Below are positions 8,546 through 20,934 of a DNA stretch of 64,000 nt, in pieces (position 1 is the stretch's first letter; every line of letters starts with the position of its first letter). The DNA is from Ochrobactrum chromiisoli (GTDB lineage Bacteria > Pseudomonadota > Alphaproteobacteria > Rhizobiales > Rhizobiaceae): positions 372,001 to 436,000 of the forward strand of contig NZ_JAPHAV010000001.1 of NCBI RefSeq assembly GCF_026241335.1, in the 5' to 3' direction. Made by a program: the position numbers and the translations under genes. The notes beneath the pieces are model-generated. The model had not been told where the DNA came from, did not search any database, and was given only the letters and a program-made list of their open reading frames with translations.

Positions 8546-9637
8546 ATGGAAGTTCGTGTCGCCGGTGTGCGTAAAGAGTTTGGTCGCTTTCCGGCATTGC
8601 ATAACGTGTCGCTGGATATTCGTTCGAGTGAACTGATTGCTTTGCTTGGTCCGTCCGGATCGGGCAAAACAACCTTGTTGCGTCTGATTGCCGGTCTTGA
8701 ACGGCCCACAGAAGGAGCGATTTTTTTTGGTGATGAGGACGCCTCGCATAAGAGCGTGCAGGAGCGCAATGTTGGCTTCGTGTTTCAGCATTATGCGCTG
8801 TTTCGCCATATGACGGTCGCCGAGAATATCGGTTTTGGCCTCAAGGTCCGCCCCGGCAGCACCCGTCCGCCTTCCGCTGAGATCCGGCGTCGTGCACTCG
8901 AATTGCTTGATCTGGTGCAGTTGAAGGGACTGGAAAATCGCTATCCAACGCAGCTTTCCGGTGGGCAGCGTCAGCGCGTTGCTCTGGCCCGCGCCATGGC
9001 GATTGAGCCAAAGGTTCTGCTGCTTGATGAACCCTTTGGCGCACTTGACGCGCAGGTGCGTAAGGAATTGCGCCGCTGGCTACGCGAAATTCATGACCGT
9101 ACCGGCCATACGACCGTGTTCGTCACGCATGATCAGGATGAAGCGCTGGAGCTTGCGGATCGCGTGGTGGTGATGAGCCAGGGGCGGATTGAACAGATCG
9201 GTACCCCGGATGAGGTTTATGATCAGCCGAACTCGCCTTTTGTTTATGGCTTTATTGGTGAATCCAGCACGCTGCCGGTAAGGATTGAAAAAGGGGAAGT
9301 CTGGCTGGCGGATCGCAATATCGGACTGGTGGCTGATGGCGCGGACGATGGCGAAGCACAGCTCTTCTTCCGCCCGCATGATGTCGAGTTGCTCGATGGC
9401 TGTGGGGGCTGCATCGCAGGCACAGTTATTGCCAGCCGAAGATCGGGGGGCAAAAGGCGGGTCGAGCTTGAAATCGGCGGGGCGCGTCAACGTGTCGAGA
9501 TCGAGATTCCGGCCGAACATCCAGCGGCTGAAAAAAGCCGCATCGCTTTCCGTCCGCGCTATTGGCGGATTTTCGGACATGACCGAGCATCTCAAGCGGA
9601 TGAAAAAGCAGAGGTTTTGGCTCAAGGCCATTCATAA
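8546..9637 (+). CDS. cysA: Sulfate ABC transporter ATP-binding protein CysA
   Basis: The ATPase that drives sulfate import, 363 residues. Walker A GPSGSGKT is at residues 35-42, the Q-loop in [12 protein letters not shown], the signature [14 protein letters not shown], Walker [15 protein letters not shown] and the switch His in FVTHDQDEA. From about residue 240 a TOBE-type regulatory domain follows ([10 protein letters not shown] near residue 275). CysA of this family often carries such a C-terminal sensor region. It is the last gene of the operon, 30 bases before a clear intrinsic terminator. Confidence 0.95.
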   Translation: MEVRVAGVRKEFGRFPALHNVSLDIRSSELIALLGPSGSGKTTLLRLIAGLERPTEGAIFFGDEDASHKSVQERNVGFVFQHYALFRHMTVAENIGFGLKVRPGSTRPPSAEIRRRALELLDLVQLKGLENRYPTQLSGGQRQRVALARAMAIEPKVLLLDEPFGALDAQVRKELRRWLREIHDRTGHTTVFVTHDQDEALELADRVVVMSQGRIEQIGTPDEVYDQPNSPFVYGFIGESSTLPVRIEKGEVWLADRNIGLVADGADDGEAQLFFRPHDVELLDGCGGCIAGTVIASRRSGGKRRVELEIGGARQRVEIEIPAEHPAAEKSRIAFRPRYWRIFGHDRASQADEKAEVLAQGHS

Positions 9638-9666
9638 TTCAGGCGTATCGCCCCGATTTTACCCAT

Positions 9667-9697
9667 CAGACATCCGCATTGGCGGGTGTCTTTTTCA
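9667..9697 (+). terminator. Intrinsic terminator of the sulfate operon
   Basis: GACATCCGC (9669-9677), a four-base loop ATTG, then GCGGGTGTC (9682-9690), giving nine pairs with one T-G wobble, followed directly by TTTTTCATTTT. It lies 30 bases after the cysA stop. Confidence 0.85.
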
Positions 9698-10006
9698 TTT
9701 TAGAAACAAAGAGCATCGGCAGAGCATTTTCGAAATCTATTCTTCAGAGTGGTATTATTCTTATTTTCAGTATGTTAGGGTTGTAGAAACCGCTCATTTT
9801 ATAACGCAACATTAATGTTCGGAAAGAATTGTGCGTTGCGATCTAAACGATTTGAATATCTCCACAGACTGTCGTCGCATTTTTGTCAAATGAGGACGAC
9901 ATTCAGGGAACCGAATACGGATATTGTCGTTTTTCTGCATTGAAATTCAATCTAATATCCATCCGCCGCATTTCACTCATTCCCTTCGGAAAGGCTGTTA
10001 AGGCAC
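9698..10006 (+). other. Upstream region of the cyclic glucan synthase gene
   Basis: AT-rich non-coding stretch of about 310 bases that should hold the promoter of the following gene. It contains a perfect 12-base palindrome AACATTAATGTT at 9808-9819. No small gene with a ribosome site is evident. Confidence 0.45.
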
Positions 10007-13000
10007 ATGCCGGAATTGTCTTCTTCGCCGTCTCATTCGTCCATTGCCGATCATAAGACTTCGGATCAAATTCCGCCCGAACAACCTTCTCCGATACGTG
10101 CGCTTTACAAAAGCGAGGATGAACTGCGTGAGCTCGCAGCCTCCGTTGCACGTGGTGAAGAACTGGCATTACCCGGTTATCAGTCTTTTGAGTTCGATCA
10201 GCGCCTGTCTGAAAATGGCAAGCTTATCCTGCATGCCTATCGCTCGTCGGATGCGGCGTCTCGCGCTGGCGAAACCATCACGCCGGCGGCGCAATGGTTG
10301 CTCGATAATCATTATCAGATCGACAAGACGGTCCAGCAAACCCGCCGCGATCTCCCGCGCAAATTCATCCGGCAATTGCCACCCTATGCCGCCCGCGATG
10401 AAAAATTTAAGGACATGCCACGTATTTTTGCGCTGGCATGGCTCTATGTCGCGCATACCGACAGCAATTTCTCGCTCAAATCACTCACCGCGCTGGTTCA
10501 GGGTTTTCAGACGGTTGAGCCGCTCAAAATCGGTGAATTATGGGCGCTGCCATCCGCTGTTCGCTATTTTCTGATCGAGAATGCACGCCGGTTGGCGCTG
10601 CGTGTGGATCGTGCGCGCAATATGCGCAATCTTGCCAATACCGCAGCAGACCGTATCGTCGTTGCCGCCAATGGCGACGAGCTTGATACGGTTCTTGCAC
10701 AATATGCGCAGGCGGCACGCGACAGTACCTTTGCCACCCATCTTCTCTATCGTCTGCGCGGCGCTTCCACCGATACATCGGCTGCGGCCAGCTGGCTTGA
10801 GCATATTCTTGAGCAGGAGGGCAGCAATCCAGAGGACGCCATCGTTGAAGAACATGCGCGCCAGTCGACCGGCGGCGTGACGATGGGCAATGCGATCAGC
10901 AGCCTGAAACGCATTGACGATATTGATTGGGAAACCTGGTTTGAAACCGTCAACGAGGTCGATGCGATCCTGCGCGACCACAGCGATTTCGAACTGCTCG
11001 ATTTCCGCTCGCGCAATGCCTATCGCGTGACAATTGAAAAGCTCGCGCGCTTTTCAAATATGAGCGAAATCGACATCACCTGGGCGGCGCTCAAACTTGC
11101 AGAAGAAAGCAAGGCAAACGGACCAGAGGCAAACGGGCAGGAAGGCAGAGGTTCTATTGCCTATTACCTTTCGGGTGAAGGGCGTACAGAACTTGAAAAG
11201 GTCTGCGGCTACAAAGCACCCTTTGGCGTCAAAGCCCTGCGCTTTTATCGCAATCTTGGCCTTTTGGGCTTCTTTATCCCGACAGCCATTTTCACGATTT
11301 TGATTCTGCTGGGCGTCAATTACTGCATGAGCAGGGCCGGGCTTTCGGCTGATTGGCGCTTGCTGTTCACGCTTCTGGCACTTTTCCCGGCGATGGATGC
11401 GTCCTATTCGCTGTTCAATGCGCTGGTGCCGTGGTTTGTTCAGCCGACGCGTCTGATCGGTTTTGAATATAAGGAAGGGCTTCCCGTCGAGGCGCGCACG
11501 CTTGTTGCAGTCCCGACGCTGATCAATTCTCGCGATTCCATTGACGAGCAGATCCGTAACCTTGAAGTTCACTATCTTACCAATCCGCGTGGTGAAATCT
11601 ATTTCGCACTGGTGAGTGACTGGGTTGATGCCAAGCAGGAAATTACACCTGCTGATATGGAAATTTACGAATATGCGCGCGATGAAATTGCCAAGCTCAA
11701 TGAGCATTATACCGGCAATGAACAGCCGCGTTTCTTCTTGCTGCATCGCCGCCGTCTGTTTAACGAAAAGCAGAGCTGCTGGATGGGCTGGGAGCGCAAA
11801 CGTGGCAAGTTGCATGAGCTGAACCTGCTTTTGCGCGGCGATCAGGATACGAGCTTCTTCCCACCTGATGAGCGCCTGCCGAAAGATGTCAAATTTGTCA
11901 TGACGCTGGACGCGGATACACGGCTTACGCCTGAATCCGTGACCAATCTGGTTGGCAAGCTCAGCCATCCGCTCAACCGTCCCGTCTTTGATGAAAAGAC
12001 CGGTAAGGTGGTTCGTGGTTATGGCATCCTGCAGCCACGCGTGACGCCATCTTTGACAACGGGTGATGAAGCCTCGTTCCTGCAACGTGTCTTCTCGGTC
12101 AATCGCGGCATCGATCCTTATGTCTTTGCAGTTTCTGATTCCTATCAGGATCTGCTGGGTGAAGGCAGCTTCACCGGTAAAGGCCTGTATGACATCGACG
12201 CTTTTGAAACCGCGTTGAAAGGCCGTGTGCCGGAAAACACGCTTCTCAGCCACGATCTGCTGGAAGGCGGCTATGCGCGTGCAGCACTCGTCAGCGATGT
12301 TGAAGTGGTTGAAGATTATCCGACCGGCTATAATGTCGACGTGTCGCGTCATCACCGATGGGCGCGTGGTGACTGGCAGCTTCTGCCATGGCTTTTCTCG
12401 ACAAGCCGCGGCGTCAGCAACGTTACCCGCTGGAAGATGATCGACAATCTGCGCCGGTCGCTTAATCCTATCCTCTGGCTGATCGCTTCGGTTGTTGGGT
12501 GGAGCATTCTGCCGATTGGACCGGCTGCCGTCTGGCAGGCCTTCCTGATCGTCAGCATGTTTGTGGCGCCGACCTTTGGCATCATCACCAATCTCATTCC
12601 GTCCAATATGGACTATTCGCTCAAAGGCCACGCGCAGTCGGTTCTCACCGATATTGCTCTTGGTACTGCGGATGTGGCGCTTCGCACCACCTTCATTGCC
12701 CATTCCGCTTTCCTGATGGCCGATGCGATTGCACGCACGATCTATCGTTTGTTTGTCTCGCGCCGTGATCTTCTGGAGTGGCGCACGGCTGCACAGGCCA
12801 AGTCATCGCCTGATACGCTTTTGTTCTATTTCCAGCTGATGTGGCCAGCCATTGTCATCGCAGGGCTTGCAATTTTCTTTCCGCTCGCCGCGCAAAGCCA
12901 TGCGGCAATGATCGCCGCGCCCTTTGCGGTGATCTGGTTTGCATCGCCGCTGATCGCATGGCTTGTGAGCCGTTCGGCCAAGCCGCAGGATACGCTGGAA

Positions 13001-16000
13001 GTTCTCTCTTCCGATAAGGCTGATCTGCGCCGCTATGCACGCCGCACATGGCGCTATTTTGCTGAGTTTGCCAACGAGGAAAACAACCATCTTCCGCCGG
13101 ATAACTTTCAGGAAGACCCGGCTCCGATTGTCGCGCAGCGAACCTCGCCTACCAATATCGGCGTTTATCTTCTCTCGGTCATTGCCGCGCGTGACTTTGG
13201 CTGGATCGGCTTTGCCGAGACGATGAACCGCGTTGAAGCCACCGTCACGACGCTTGAGAAGATGGAGAAATATCAGGGCCATCTCTATAACTGGTATGAG
13301 ACAAACACGCTGACGCCGATGCGTCCGCTTTATGTCTCCGCCGTGGATAGCGGCAATCTTGCCGGTCATCTTGTGACGCTTTCTTCGGCTTTGGAAGAAT
13401 GGGCGGAAGCGCCTTCGGTTTATCTTCAGGCTGATCTCGACGGCATTATCGACGTCAATGATGTGCTTGAGGAAGCGATTGCAAAAATCCCGGATGATCG
13501 CCGGATTTTGCGCCCGCTGCGTCGTCGTCTGGAAGAGCGGATTGCCAATTTCCGCCGTGCGGTGCGCACCATCAAGGACGAGCCGGAAACAGCCTCCTTC
13601 CGCACCATCAATCTGTCGCTCTTTGCGACGGACATTGTGCGCCTGATGGAAGAGCTCGATAGTGAAATTGAAACGCCAGCAAGCGCTGAGGCAAAGGAAT
13701 GGGCCAATATTCTGGTCGATACCTGCAAGGCGCATACGGATGATTCCGTTGGCGATCGCAACACAGATGAGCTGCGTGAGCGCCTGCGCGATCTCGCAGG
13801 GCGCTCGCGCCAGCTGGCATTCGATATGCAGTTTGGCTTCCTCGAACGCAAAGAACGCCGTTTGTTGTCGATCGGTTTCCGCGTTCAGGAAAACGAACTC
13901 GATGAAAGCTGTTACGATCTCCTGGCGTCCGAAGCCCGTCTTGCAAGCCTGTTTGCGATTGCAAAGGGCGATGTGCCTGTTGAACATTGGTTCAAGCTCG
14001 GTCGCCTTCTGGTGCCTGTTGGCTGGAAGGGCGCGCTGCTCTCCTGGTCAGGCTCGATGTTCGAATATCTGATGCCACCGCTGGTCATGTCCGAACCGCT
14101 TGGCTCCCTGTTGGATCAGACCAATAAGCTCGTTGTGCAGCGCCAGATTGATTATGCAACCTCGCGTGGTCTGCCATGGGGCATTTCGGAAGCGGCGTTC
14201 AATGCGCGGGATGCGCATATGAACTACCAGTATTCCAATTTTGGCGTGCCAAATCTGGGTCTCCAGCGTGGACTTTCGCGTAACGCCGTTATCGCGCCTT
14301 ACGCAAGCTTGCTTGCATCGCAATATCAGCCAGCGGCTGCGGTTGCCAATCTGAAGCGTCTGGAAAAGCTTGGTGCACTGGGCCGTTATGGTTTCCACGA
14401 TTCGGTGGATTTCACCCCGTCGCGTGTTCGCGAAGGTGAAACCTATGCGGTCGTAAAAAACTACTATGCCCACCACCACGGCATGGCCATTATCGCGGTC
14501 AACAATGTGATTTTCGAAGGCCGTATGCGGGAACGCTTCCATTCCGACCCAGTGATCGAAGCAGCAGAACTTCTGTTGCAGGAAAAAGCACCACGCGAAA
14601 TTCCGATGATCTACGCAAAGACCGAAAATCCGATGCGTGTGGATTCGGGCGGCTTCGACGATGCGCCAATGCGCATCATCGACGTTCCTTTCAAGGCACC
14701 GCGCACAACGCATATGATGTCGAACGGCCAATATGCGCTGATGGTTACGGCCAACGGTTCCGGTTACAGCCGCTGGCACAATTGGGACATCACCCGTTTC
14801 CACGCCGATGCCTCGGAAGACTTGCAGGGCACATTCCTGTTCCTGCGTGACATGGAAAGCGGCTATTCATGGTCGGCAACCGGCGAGCCTGTGCGCAACC
14901 CGGATGAAGAAACCAAGACTGTCTTCACGGAAGACAAGGCTGAGTTCTACAAAACCGCAGGCGACATCAAGACGGTCATGGAAGTGATTGTCTCGTCTGA
15001 ATCCGATGGTGAAGGCCGCAGGCTCGACATCATCAACACCTCTGCGCGCGATCGTATCATTGAGGTCACGTCTTATGCGGAACTGGTGCTGACCGACAGC
15101 GACAGCGATGCGGCGCATCCGGCCTTTGCCAAGATGTTTGTTGAAACCGAAATCGCTGATAACGGTTCGACCATCTACGCCAAGCGCCGTAAACGTGCGC
15201 CGTCCGACCCGGATATTCATGTCGCGCATTTTGTGACCGATCTTTCGGGCTCTATCCGCGAAACGGAAGTCGAAACCGATCGCCGTGCCTTTATCGGTCG
15301 GGGCCGTTCGCTGCGTGATGCGGCAGCCTTCGATGAAGGTGCAAAGTTTACGGGAAGTCAGGGCTGCGTGCTTGATCCGATTGCATCGGTGCGCACACGT
15401 GTCCGCGTTCCGGCACATAAAAAGGTCAGCCTTGTTTTCTGGACCTTTGCGGGTGGAAGCCGCGATGCGGTTGAACATGCGGTGGCAACGCATCGCCATC
15501 CAGAAACCTTTGCGCGGGAATATTCACTCTCATGGACAAGCTCGCAGGTTCAGCTTTATCATATCGGTATCAAGCCTGCGGAAGCTGCTGACTATCAGAA
15601 GGTTGCCGCCTATCTGCTTTATCCGGAGCGCAATCTGCGTCAGCCGCCGGAAACCATTGCAGCCGGACTTGGCAAGCAATCCAACCTCTGGCCGATGTCG
15701 ATTTCGGGTGACTATCCGATCTTTGCCCTGCGCATCGACAACGAGGTTGATCTTGATGTGTTGCGCGGCGTGCTGCGTGCACAGGAATACTGGCGCAGCA
15801 AGGGCCTTATCGTTGATGTGGTTGCGGTCAATGAACGCGCCTTCTCCTATGCGCAGGATACGCAACGTGCGATTGACTGGATCGTGGAAGGCTTCCGCGC
15901 ACGCGGTGGCGGTCTGCCGCATATCTTTGCGGTGCGGCGCGATCAGATGAGCGAGGAAAGCTATAATACACTTCTGGCTTCTGCGCGTATCGTCATGCAT

Positions 16001-18604
16001 GCGCAGAACGGTCCGCTTGCCGAGCAGTTGCGTCGCAGTGAGGAAATCACTGTCGATTTGGCTGCACGCAGTGATGCCAAAACACCGGCCACTGCACAGC
16101 AGGGGCTTGGTTCTGCGGGGCTTGGGCCGATTGCGCTTGAACGCGGCTCAGAAGAGCGTCGTCTGGTTGCAAAGCCGAAACCAGTCACTCTGCCGGCTCC
16201 ATCAGGCGATGATCTCGAGTTCTGGAATGGCTATGGCGGCTTTGCGCAGGACGGCAGCTATGTTGTGCGCATCAACAACCGCACGACCACGCCGCATCCG
16301 TGGATCAACGTGATCGCCAATCCGAATTTCGGCTTCCATGTCTCGGCAGAGGGGTCGGCTTTCACATGGGCAGGCAACAGTCGCGATTATCAGCTCACCC
16401 CATGGGCGAATGATCCGGTCACCAACCGTCCGGGCGAGGCAATCTATATTCTCGACCGTGAAACGGGCCGCAGCTTTGCTCCAACGGCCAATGTGCTGCG
16501 CGACGAGGCGGTCACCTATGAAGCGCGCCACAGCCATGGTTACAGCACTTTTGCCGCTCAGCATGGCGAACTGGCACTCGAACTGACCCATATTGTCGAT
16601 GCTGAAAAGCCTGTCCGGCTTTCGCGTCTGACGATCACCAATAAGGGCCGTTCCAAGCGTAAGCTGCGCGCTTATGGCTATGCTGAATGGGTGCTGGGCA
16701 ATGCCCGCTCCAAGAATGTGCCGTTCATCGTTCCATCGCAGGATGAAGAACTGGGCGCACTCTTCGCAGGCAATCCTTATCACCCGGACAAGTCCGGTCA
16801 GGTGGCCTTCTTTGCGGCGAGCGAAAAGCCGCAAACGGTAACGGCTGACCGTGGCGAATTCATCGGCACGACCGGATCGGTGGATCGCCCTGAAATCGTG
16901 CTTGCAGGCAAGCCGCTTTCCAACACGGTTGAAGCCGGGCGCGATCCTTGTGCAGCGCTTGCCATCGATATTGAAGTCAATTCGGGTGAAAGCCGTGAAA
17001 TTGTCTTCCTGCTCGGCAATGCTGCCGATCAGATGCAGGCAAAAGCGCTTGTCGAACAAAGCCGCAAGGCTTCGTTTGACGACAAGCTTGAGGGCGCGCG
17101 CAGATATTGGGAAGGTCTGTTCGACCGCGTACAGGTCAAGACACCGGATCCAGCATTCGACCTGCTGATCAATGGCTGGTTGCCCTATCAGGCGATTGCC
17201 TGCCGTATCTGGGCCCGCGCTGCCTTTTATCAGGCCAGCGGCGCGTTTGGCTTCCGTGATCAGTTGCAGGATACGCTCTCACTTCTGCTGATCGATCCGT
17301 CGCTGGCACGTGCGCAGATCCTCAATGCCGCTTCGCGTCAGTTCCCGGAAGGCGATGTTCAGCATTGGTGGCTGCCTGCAACCGGTGCGGGTGTCCGCAC
17401 GCTGATCTCGGATGATGTGGTCTGGCTCGGCTATGGCACGTCGCTTTACGTCCAAACAACGGGCGATGATGCGATTCTTGATGAAAAGCTGGCCTTCCTT
17501 GAGGGACACAAGCTGGAAGAGGGCGAACATGATGCTTTCTTTGAGCCGGAAATCTCGGATCAGACAGCAAGTCTTTACGAGCATTGTGCGCTGGCGCTTG
17601 ATCTGGCGATCAAACGCACCGGCAAGCATGGCTTGCCGCTGATGCTGGGCGGCGACTGGAACGACGGCATGAACCTTGTCGGCGTGAAGGGCGAGGGCGA
17701 GAGTGTGTGGCTCGGCTGGTTCCTTGCCTATACGCTGAAGCAGTTCATCCCGATTGCCCAGTCGCGCAATGATATGCGCGCAACAGCGTGGGCGAACCAT
17801 CTTGAAAGCCTGACCAAAGCGCTTGATCGCGATGGCTGGGATGGTGAATGGTATCGTCGTGGCTTTTTCGACAATGGCGCGCCGCTTGGCTCAAAAGACA
17901 GCGATGAATGCCAGATTGATGCCATTGCACAGTCGTGGAGCGTGTTGTCGGGCGTTGCCGATCCAAAGCGGTCCGAGCAGGCCATGGCTTCGCTTGAGAA
18001 ATATCTGCTCGATGATCAGGGCGAATTGCTGCGTCTCTTCACGCCGCCTTTTGACAAGACGGTGCAGGAGCCGGGTTACATCAAGGGCTATCCTCCGGGC
18101 GTTCGTGAGAATGGCGGTCAGTATACCCATGGTGCAACATGGGCCATTCTGGCGCTCGCCCGCATGGGCAAGGCCGCTGAGGCATGGCGTTTGTTCTCGC
18201 TCATCAGCCCGGTCAATCATGGTCGCAACCCGGATGTTTATCGCGTTGAGCCATATGTGATTGCAGCCGATATCTATTCGGTTGAGCCGCGGCGCGGACA
18301 GGGTGGCTGGACCTGGTATACGGGGTCTGCCGGCTGGTTCTACCGCGTTGCGACTGAGGGTATTCTTGGCGTTACCAAACGCGGCAATCGCTTGCATCTT
18401 GATCCGGCCTTGCCGCCGGAATGGGAGGGCTATGAAGCAGAACTTCGTTTCGGCGAAGCGCTCTATCGCGTGAAGGTGATCGCCGGTGCCAAGGACAAGG
18501 TGATCAGGCTCAATGGCCGCAAGGTCGGCAAACCAGATGAAGGCGTGCCGATCAAGACGGATGGTGAACATGAAATCATCGTAGAGCTTCCCAAATCTGA
18601 ATGA
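10007..18604 (+). CDS. cgs: Cyclic beta-1,2-glucan synthase (Cgs/NdvB/ChvB)
   Basis: A 2,865-residue inner-membrane enzyme that starts, elongates and cyclises beta-1,2-glucan from UDP-glucose; the glucan goes to the periplasm and matters for osmotic adaptation and host interaction in rhizobia and Brucella. The length matches the family. Membrane helices are visible near residues 418-442, 450-478 and in several blocks at about 823-980. Between them is the glycosyltransferase (GT84) domain with [11 protein letters not shown] near residue 632 and the RHHRW processivity motif near 780. The C-terminal third is a GH94-like phosphorylase, which sets glucan length, with [14 protein letters not shown] near 2417 and GGDWNDGMN near 2547. 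It is a single-gene unit ending in its own terminator. I see no frame break. Confidence 0.97.
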   Translation: MPELSSSPSHSSIADHKTSDQIPPEQPSPIRALYKSEDELRELAASVARGEELALPGYQSFEFDQRLSENGKLILHAYRSSDAASRAGETITPAAQWLLDNHYQIDKTVQQTRRDLPRKFIRQLPPYAARDEKFKDMPRIFALAWLYVAHTDSNFSLKSLTALVQGFQTVEPLKIGELWALPSAVRYFLIENARRLALRVDRARNMRNLANTAADRIVVAANGDELDTVLAQYAQAARDSTFATHLLYRLRGASTDTSAAASWLEHILEQEGSNPEDAIVEEHARQSTGGVTMGNAISSLKRIDDIDWETWFETVNEVDAILRDHSDFELLDFRSRNAYRVTIEKLARFSNMSEIDITWAALKLAEESKANGPEANGQEGRGSIAYYLSGEGRTELEKVCGYKAPFGVKALRFYRNLGLLGFFIPTAIFTILILLGVNYCMSRAGLSADWRLLFTLLALFPAMDASYSLFNALVPWFVQPTRLIGFEYKEGLPVEARTLVAVPTLINSRDSIDEQIRNLEVHYLTNPRGEIYFALVSDWVDAKQEITPADMEIYEYARDEIAKLNEHYTGNEQPRFFLLHRRRLFNEKQSCWMGWERKRGKLHELNLLLRGDQDTSFFPPDERLPKDVKFVMTLDADTRLTPESVTNLVGKLSHPLNRPVFDEKTGKVVRGYGILQPRVTPSLTTGDEASFLQRVFSVNRGIDPYVFAVSDSYQDLLGEGSFTGKGLYDIDAFETALKGRVPENTLLSHDLLEGGYARAALVSDVEVVEDYPTGYNVDVSRHHRWARGDWQLLPWLFSTSRGVSNVTRWKMIDNLRRSLNPILWLIASVVGWSILPIGPAAVWQAFLIVSMFVAPTFGIITNLIPSNMDYSLKGHAQSVLTDIALGTADVALRTTFIAHSAFLMADAIARTIYRLFVSRRDLLEWRTAAQAKSSPDTLLFYFQLMWPAIVIAGLAIFFPLAAQSHAAMIAAPFAVIWFASPLIAWLVSRSAKPQDTLEVLSSDKADLRRYARRTWRYFAEFANEENNHLPPDNFQEDPAPIVAQRTSPTNIGVYLLSVIAARDFGWIGFAETMNRVEATVTTLEKMEKYQGHLYNWYETNTLTPMRPLYVSAVDSGNLAGHLVTLSSALEEWAEAPSVYLQADLDGIIDVNDVLEEAIAKIPDDRRILRPLRRRLEERIANFRRAVRTIKDEPETASFRTINLSLFATDIVRLMEELDSEIETPASAEAKEWANILVDTCKAHTDDSVGDRNTDELRERLRDLAGRSRQLAFDMQFGFLERKERRLLSIGFRVQENELDESCYDLLASEARLASLFAIAKGDVPVEHWFKLGRLLVPVGWKGALLSWSGSMFEYLMPPLVMSEPLGSLLDQTNKLVVQRQIDYATSRGLPWGISEAAFNARDAHMNYQYSNFGVPNLGLQRGLSRNAVIAPYASLLASQYQPAAAVANLKRLEKLGALGRYGFHDSVDFTPSRVREGETYAVVKNYYAHHHGMAIIAVNNVIFEGRMRERFHSDPVIEAAELLLQEKAPREIPMIYAKTENPMRVDSGGFDDAPMRIIDVPFKAPRTTHMMSNGQYALMVTANGSGYSRWHNWDITRFHADASEDLQGTFLFLRDMESGYSWSATGEPVRNPDEETKTVFTEDKAEFYKTAGDIKTVMEVIVSSESDGEGRRLDIINTSARDRIIEVTSYAELVLTDSDSDAAHPAFAKMFVETEIADNGSTIYAKRRKRAPSDPDIHVAHFVTDLSGSIRETEVETDRRAFIGRGRSLRDAAAFDEGAKFTGSQGCVLDPIASVRTRVRVPAHKKVSLVFWTFAGGSRDAVEHAVATHRHPETFAREYSLSWTSSQVQLYHIGIKPAEAADYQKVAAYLLYPERNLRQPPETIAAGLGKQSNLWPMSISGDYPIFALRIDNEVDLDVLRGVLRAQEYWRSKGLIVDVVAVNERAFSYAQDTQRAIDWIVEGFRARGGGLPHIFAVRRDQMSEESYNTLLASARIVMHAQNGPLAEQLRRSEEITVDLAARSDAKTPATAQQGLGSAGLGPIALERGSEERRLVAKPKPVTLPAPSGDDLEFWNGYGGFAQDGSYVVRINNRTTTPHPWINVIANPNFGFHVSAEGSAFTWAGNSRDYQLTPWANDPVTNRPGEAIYILDRETGRSFAPTANVLRDEAVTYEARHSHGYSTFAAQHGELALELTHIVDAEKPVRLSRLTITNKGRSKRKLRAYGYAEWVLGNARSKNVPFIVPSQDEELGALFAGNPYHPDKSGQVAFFAASEKPQTVTADRGEFIGTTGSVDRPEIVLAGKPLSNTVEAGRDPCAALAIDIEVNSGESREIVFLLGNAADQMQAKALVEQSRKASFDDKLEGARRYWEGLFDRVQVKTPDPAFDLLINGWLPYQAIACRIWARAAFYQASGAFGFRDQLQDTLSLLLIDPSLARAQILNAASRQFPEGDVQHWWLPATGAGVRTLISDDVVWLGYGTSLYVQTTGDDAILDEKLAFLEGHKLEEGEHDAFFEPEISDQTASLYEHCALALDLAIKRTGKHGLPLMLGGDWNDGMNLVGVKGEGESVWLGWFLAYTLKQFIPIAQSRNDMRATAWANHLESLTKALDRDGWDGEWYRRGFFDNGAPLGSKDSDECQIDAIAQSWSVLSGVADPKRSEQAMASLEKYLLDDQGELLRLFTPPFDKTVQEPGYIKGYPPGVRENGGQYTHGATWAILALARMGKAAEAWRLFSLISPVNHGRNPDVYRVEPYVIAADIYSVEPRRGQGGWTWYTGSAGWFYRVATEGILGVTKRGNRLHLDPALPPEWEGYEAELRFGEALYRVKVIAGAKDKVIRLNGRKVGKPDEGVPIKTDGEHEIIVELPKSE

Positions 18605-18613
18605 AGCATTTAA

Positions 18614-18643
18614 AAAGGCAGGTGAAAACCTGCCTTTCTTTTT
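18614..18643 (+). terminator. Intrinsic terminator after cgs
   Basis: AAAGGCAGGT (18614-18623), loop GAAA, ACCTGCCTTT (18628-18637), followed by CTTTTT. It lies ten bases after the cgs stop and inside a spurious 5' extension of the pncB frame, which supports the later pncB start. Confidence 0.9.
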
Positions 18644-18696
18644 GCTGCCAAGCATTTGGTTTGGCTGAAGCACATGCTCATGCAATGGAGGCCGTC

Positions 18697-20001
18697 ATGG
18701 CCAAAACCGATATCGCGCGGCGCGTCTATAATCACGCATGGAAGCTTGATCCGATTGTCCGCAGCCTGTTGGATACGGACTTTTACAAACTTCTGATGTT
18801 GCAGATGATCTGGGGGCTTTACCCCAAAGTGGATGCGACCTTTGCACTTATCAACCGCACGACAACCGTGCGCCTTGCTGATGAGATTGACGAAGGTGAG
18901 TTGCGCGCACAGCTTGATCACGCCCGCACGCTGCGCTTCACCAAGAAGGAAATGATCTGGCTGGCGGGTAACAGCTTTTATGGTCGAAAGCAGATTTTCC
19001 AGCCGGAGTTTCTCAACTGGCTGCATGATTTCCAGCTGCCGGAATATGATCTGCGCCGCAAAGACGGCCAGTATGAGCTGCATTTCCATGGTCCATGGTC
19101 GCACACCACCATGTGGGAAATTCCCGCACTTGCCATCATCAATGAATTACGCTCGCGCGCTGCGATGAAAAACCTCGGGCCTTTCTCGCTTGATGTGCTC
19201 TATGCTCGCGCCAAAGCCAAGATGTGGAGCAAGGTCGAGCGGTTGCGCGAACTGCCAGACTTGAAGATTTCCGATTTTGGTACGCGTCGCCGTCATTCGT
19301 TTCTGTGGCAGCGCTGGTGCGTTGAAGCACTCAAAGAAGGTATCGGCAGCGCCTTTACCGGCACCAGCAATGTGTTGCTGGCAATGGATACTGATCTTGA
19401 AGCGCTTGGCACCAATGCGCATGAATTGCCAATGGTGCTGGCAGCGCTGGCCAATACGGATGAAGAACTGCGCAGTGCGCCTTATCGCGTGTTGCAAGAC
19501 TGGAACCGCTATTATGGTGGCAATCTTCTTATCGTTCTGCCGGATGCTTTTGGCACGGCTGCTTTCCTGCGCAATGCGCCGGACTGGGTTGCGGATTGGA
19601 CAGGCTTCCGCCCAGACAGCGCACCGCCCATTGAAGGCGGCGAACGTATCATTGAATGGTGGAAGTCACGCGGCAAAGACCCACGCGAAAAGCTGCTGAT
19701 TTTCTCGGATGCGCTCGATGTCGATACAATTGAGGAAACCTATCGCCATTTTGAAGGCCGCGTTCGCATGAGCTTCGGCTGGGGCACCAACCTCACCAAT
19801 GATTTTGCCGGATGCGCACCGACAACGATCCATGGTCTCAAGGCGATATCGCTCGTTTGTAAGGTGATTGATGCCAATGGACGCCCGGCGGTCAAACTTT
19901 CCGACAACCCACAGAAAGCAACCGGCGATCCGAAGGAAGTCGAGCGCTATTTGAAATTCTTCGGCAATGAGGAACGTGTAGAGCAGCTCGTCAGAGTGTG
20001 A
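18697..20001 (+). CDS. pncB: Nicotinate phosphoribosyltransferase
   Basis: Converts nicotinate and PRPP to nicotinate mononucleotide, the entry step of the NAD salvage (Preiss-Handler) route. There are 434 residues, starting [19 protein letters not shown]. Family signatures: [40 protein letters not shown] and the phosphate-binding [11 protein letters not shown]. The ATG at 18697 follows GGAGG at ideal spacing; the frame runs open back to 18601 but that part contains the cgs terminator. It has no tight operon partner; its stop lies within a GC-rich hairpin. Confidence 0.95.
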   Translation: MAKTDIARRVYNHAWKLDPIVRSLLDTDFYKLLMLQMIWGLYPKVDATFALINRTTTVRLADEIDEGELRAQLDHARTLRFTKKEMIWLAGNSFYGRKQIFQPEFLNWLHDFQLPEYDLRRKDGQYELHFHGPWSHTTMWEIPALAIINELRSRAAMKNLGPFSLDVLYARAKAKMWSKVERLRELPDLKISDFGTRRRHSFLWQRWCVEALKEGIGSAFTGTSNVLLAMDTDLEALGTNAHELPMVLAALANTDEELRSAPYRVLQDWNRYYGGNLLIVLPDAFGTAAFLRNAPDWVADWTGFRPDSAPPIEGGERIIEWWKSRGKDPREKLLIFSDALDVDTIEETYRHFEGRVRMSFGWGTNLTNDFAGCAPTTIHGLKAISLVCKVIDANGRPAVKLSDNPQKATGDPKEVERYLKFFGNEERVEQLVRV

Positions 20002-20015
20002 CGAGCTGCGGTTTG
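19983..20015 (+). terminator. Hairpin at the end of pncB, likely terminator
   Basis: GCAGCTCGTC (19983-19992) pairs perfectly with GACGAGCTGC (20000-20009) across a seven-base loop; the pncB stop codon lies in the right arm. A modest T-rich run (GGTTTGTCTATT) follows. It sits between convergent genes. Confidence 0.6.
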
Positions 20016-20016
20016 T

Positions 20017-20853
20017 CTATTCCATCAATCGGGCCGTGCCGGAAAGGCGGATAGATTCGCCCCTCACGTGGCCGATTTCTGCGCGCAGATGTGAGGGCAC
20101 GCCCATATCCTCGCCCTGGATGACTTCAATAGCGCCGCCATGCGGCCAGCCCAGATCACGCAGATAAGCGGCAAAGGCCGCAGTCGATGCACCTGTCGCC
20201 GGGTCTTCATACACGCCGCCAGACGCAAAAGGATTGCGGCTGTGGAAGCGCTGTGGTGTTTCCGAATGCACCAGAAGGATCGTGGTCCAGCCCTGCCGGT
20301 TCATCAGTACCCGCCCACGCGGAAGGTCATAATGCATGGCGGCAAGCTTCTCGCGTGAGCGCAATGCCAATACGATATGATCAGCGCCTGCATGGATGAG
20401 TGCTGGCGGGATGCCCGGTGCGAGATCGTCCTTTTCATAGTTGAACAGCGCGAGCGCCTGCTCAATTTCGATCTCAGAGGCCGCACGGTTTCGCGTAGAT
20501 GGCGATTGAAGGCTTGCAGAGAACAGATCGCCCTCCTTGCGGCCTTCTACCTTTATTGTCGTATTGTTGAGCATAAGCGTAAAAGCACCATCGCCTTCAC
20601 GCATGGCCAGCGCTGCACCGAGTGCAATTGTGGCATGGCCACAAAAAGGGACTTCCATTTCCGGCGCAAAATAGCGCACACGAAAGCCTCCGGCTTCCGG
20701 CATGGCGAAAGCCGTTTCCGAAAAGCCTACATTGTGAGCGATTGTCTGCATGTCTTGAGCAGAGGGAAGTTTTTCAGAAATCAGCACACCGGCAGGATTG
20801 CCGCCCTGATTACCTTGCGAGAAGGCGGCTATACGCAAGACGTTCAATGACAT
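20017..20853 (-). CDS. PhzF family isomerase/epimerase-like protein
   Basis: A 278-residue member of the PhzF fold (two diaminopimelate-epimerase-like halves). The catalytic-type Glu is at residue 46 in GFSETAF, and the family motifs PFCGHATIALG and EDPATGASTAAFAAYL are clear. Most chromosomal PhzF proteins are not phenazine enzymes and their substrates are unknown; there are no phenazine genes nearby. The ATG at 20851-20853 has AAAGGAC directly against it; a TTG two codons on would have better spacing, a trivial difference. It is separated by 81 bases from the upstream kinase gene on the same strand. Confidence 0.88.
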   Translation of the reverse strand: MSLNVLRIAAFSQGNQGGNPAGVLISEKLPSAQDMQTIAHNVGFSETAFAMPEAGGFRVRYFAPEMEVPFCGHATIALGAALAMREGDGAFTLMLNNTTIKVEGRKEGDLFSASLQSPSTRNRAASEIEIEQALALFNYEKDDLAPGIPPALIHAGADHIVLALRSREKLAAMHYDLPRGRVLMNRQGWTTILLVHSETPQRFHSRNPFASGGVYEDPATGASTAAFAAYLRDLGWPHGGAIEVIQGEDMGVPSHLRAEIGHVRGESIRLSGTARLME

Positions 20854-20934
20854 GTCCTTTGCCTATCTTCGATTCTCTCCCGCCCCCCTCTTATAGAAGG
20901 CGCGCGATGCGTCGGGTCAAGGGAGCAATTATGC

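Noticed and set aside
11054-12703. 549-residue open frame antisense to the cyclic glucan synthase gene
   Set aside because: It lies wholly within cgs, has no ribosome site, and is explained by the codon usage of the sense frame in GC-rich DNA.
12803-13987. 394-residue open frame antisense to cgs
   Set aside because: Another antisense shadow; protein is Arg/Cys-rich without family resemblance.
18601-18696. N-terminal extension of pncB
   Set aside because: The extension overlaps the cgs terminator hairpin and lacks a ribosome site; the ATG at 18697 has GGAGG and matches the family start.
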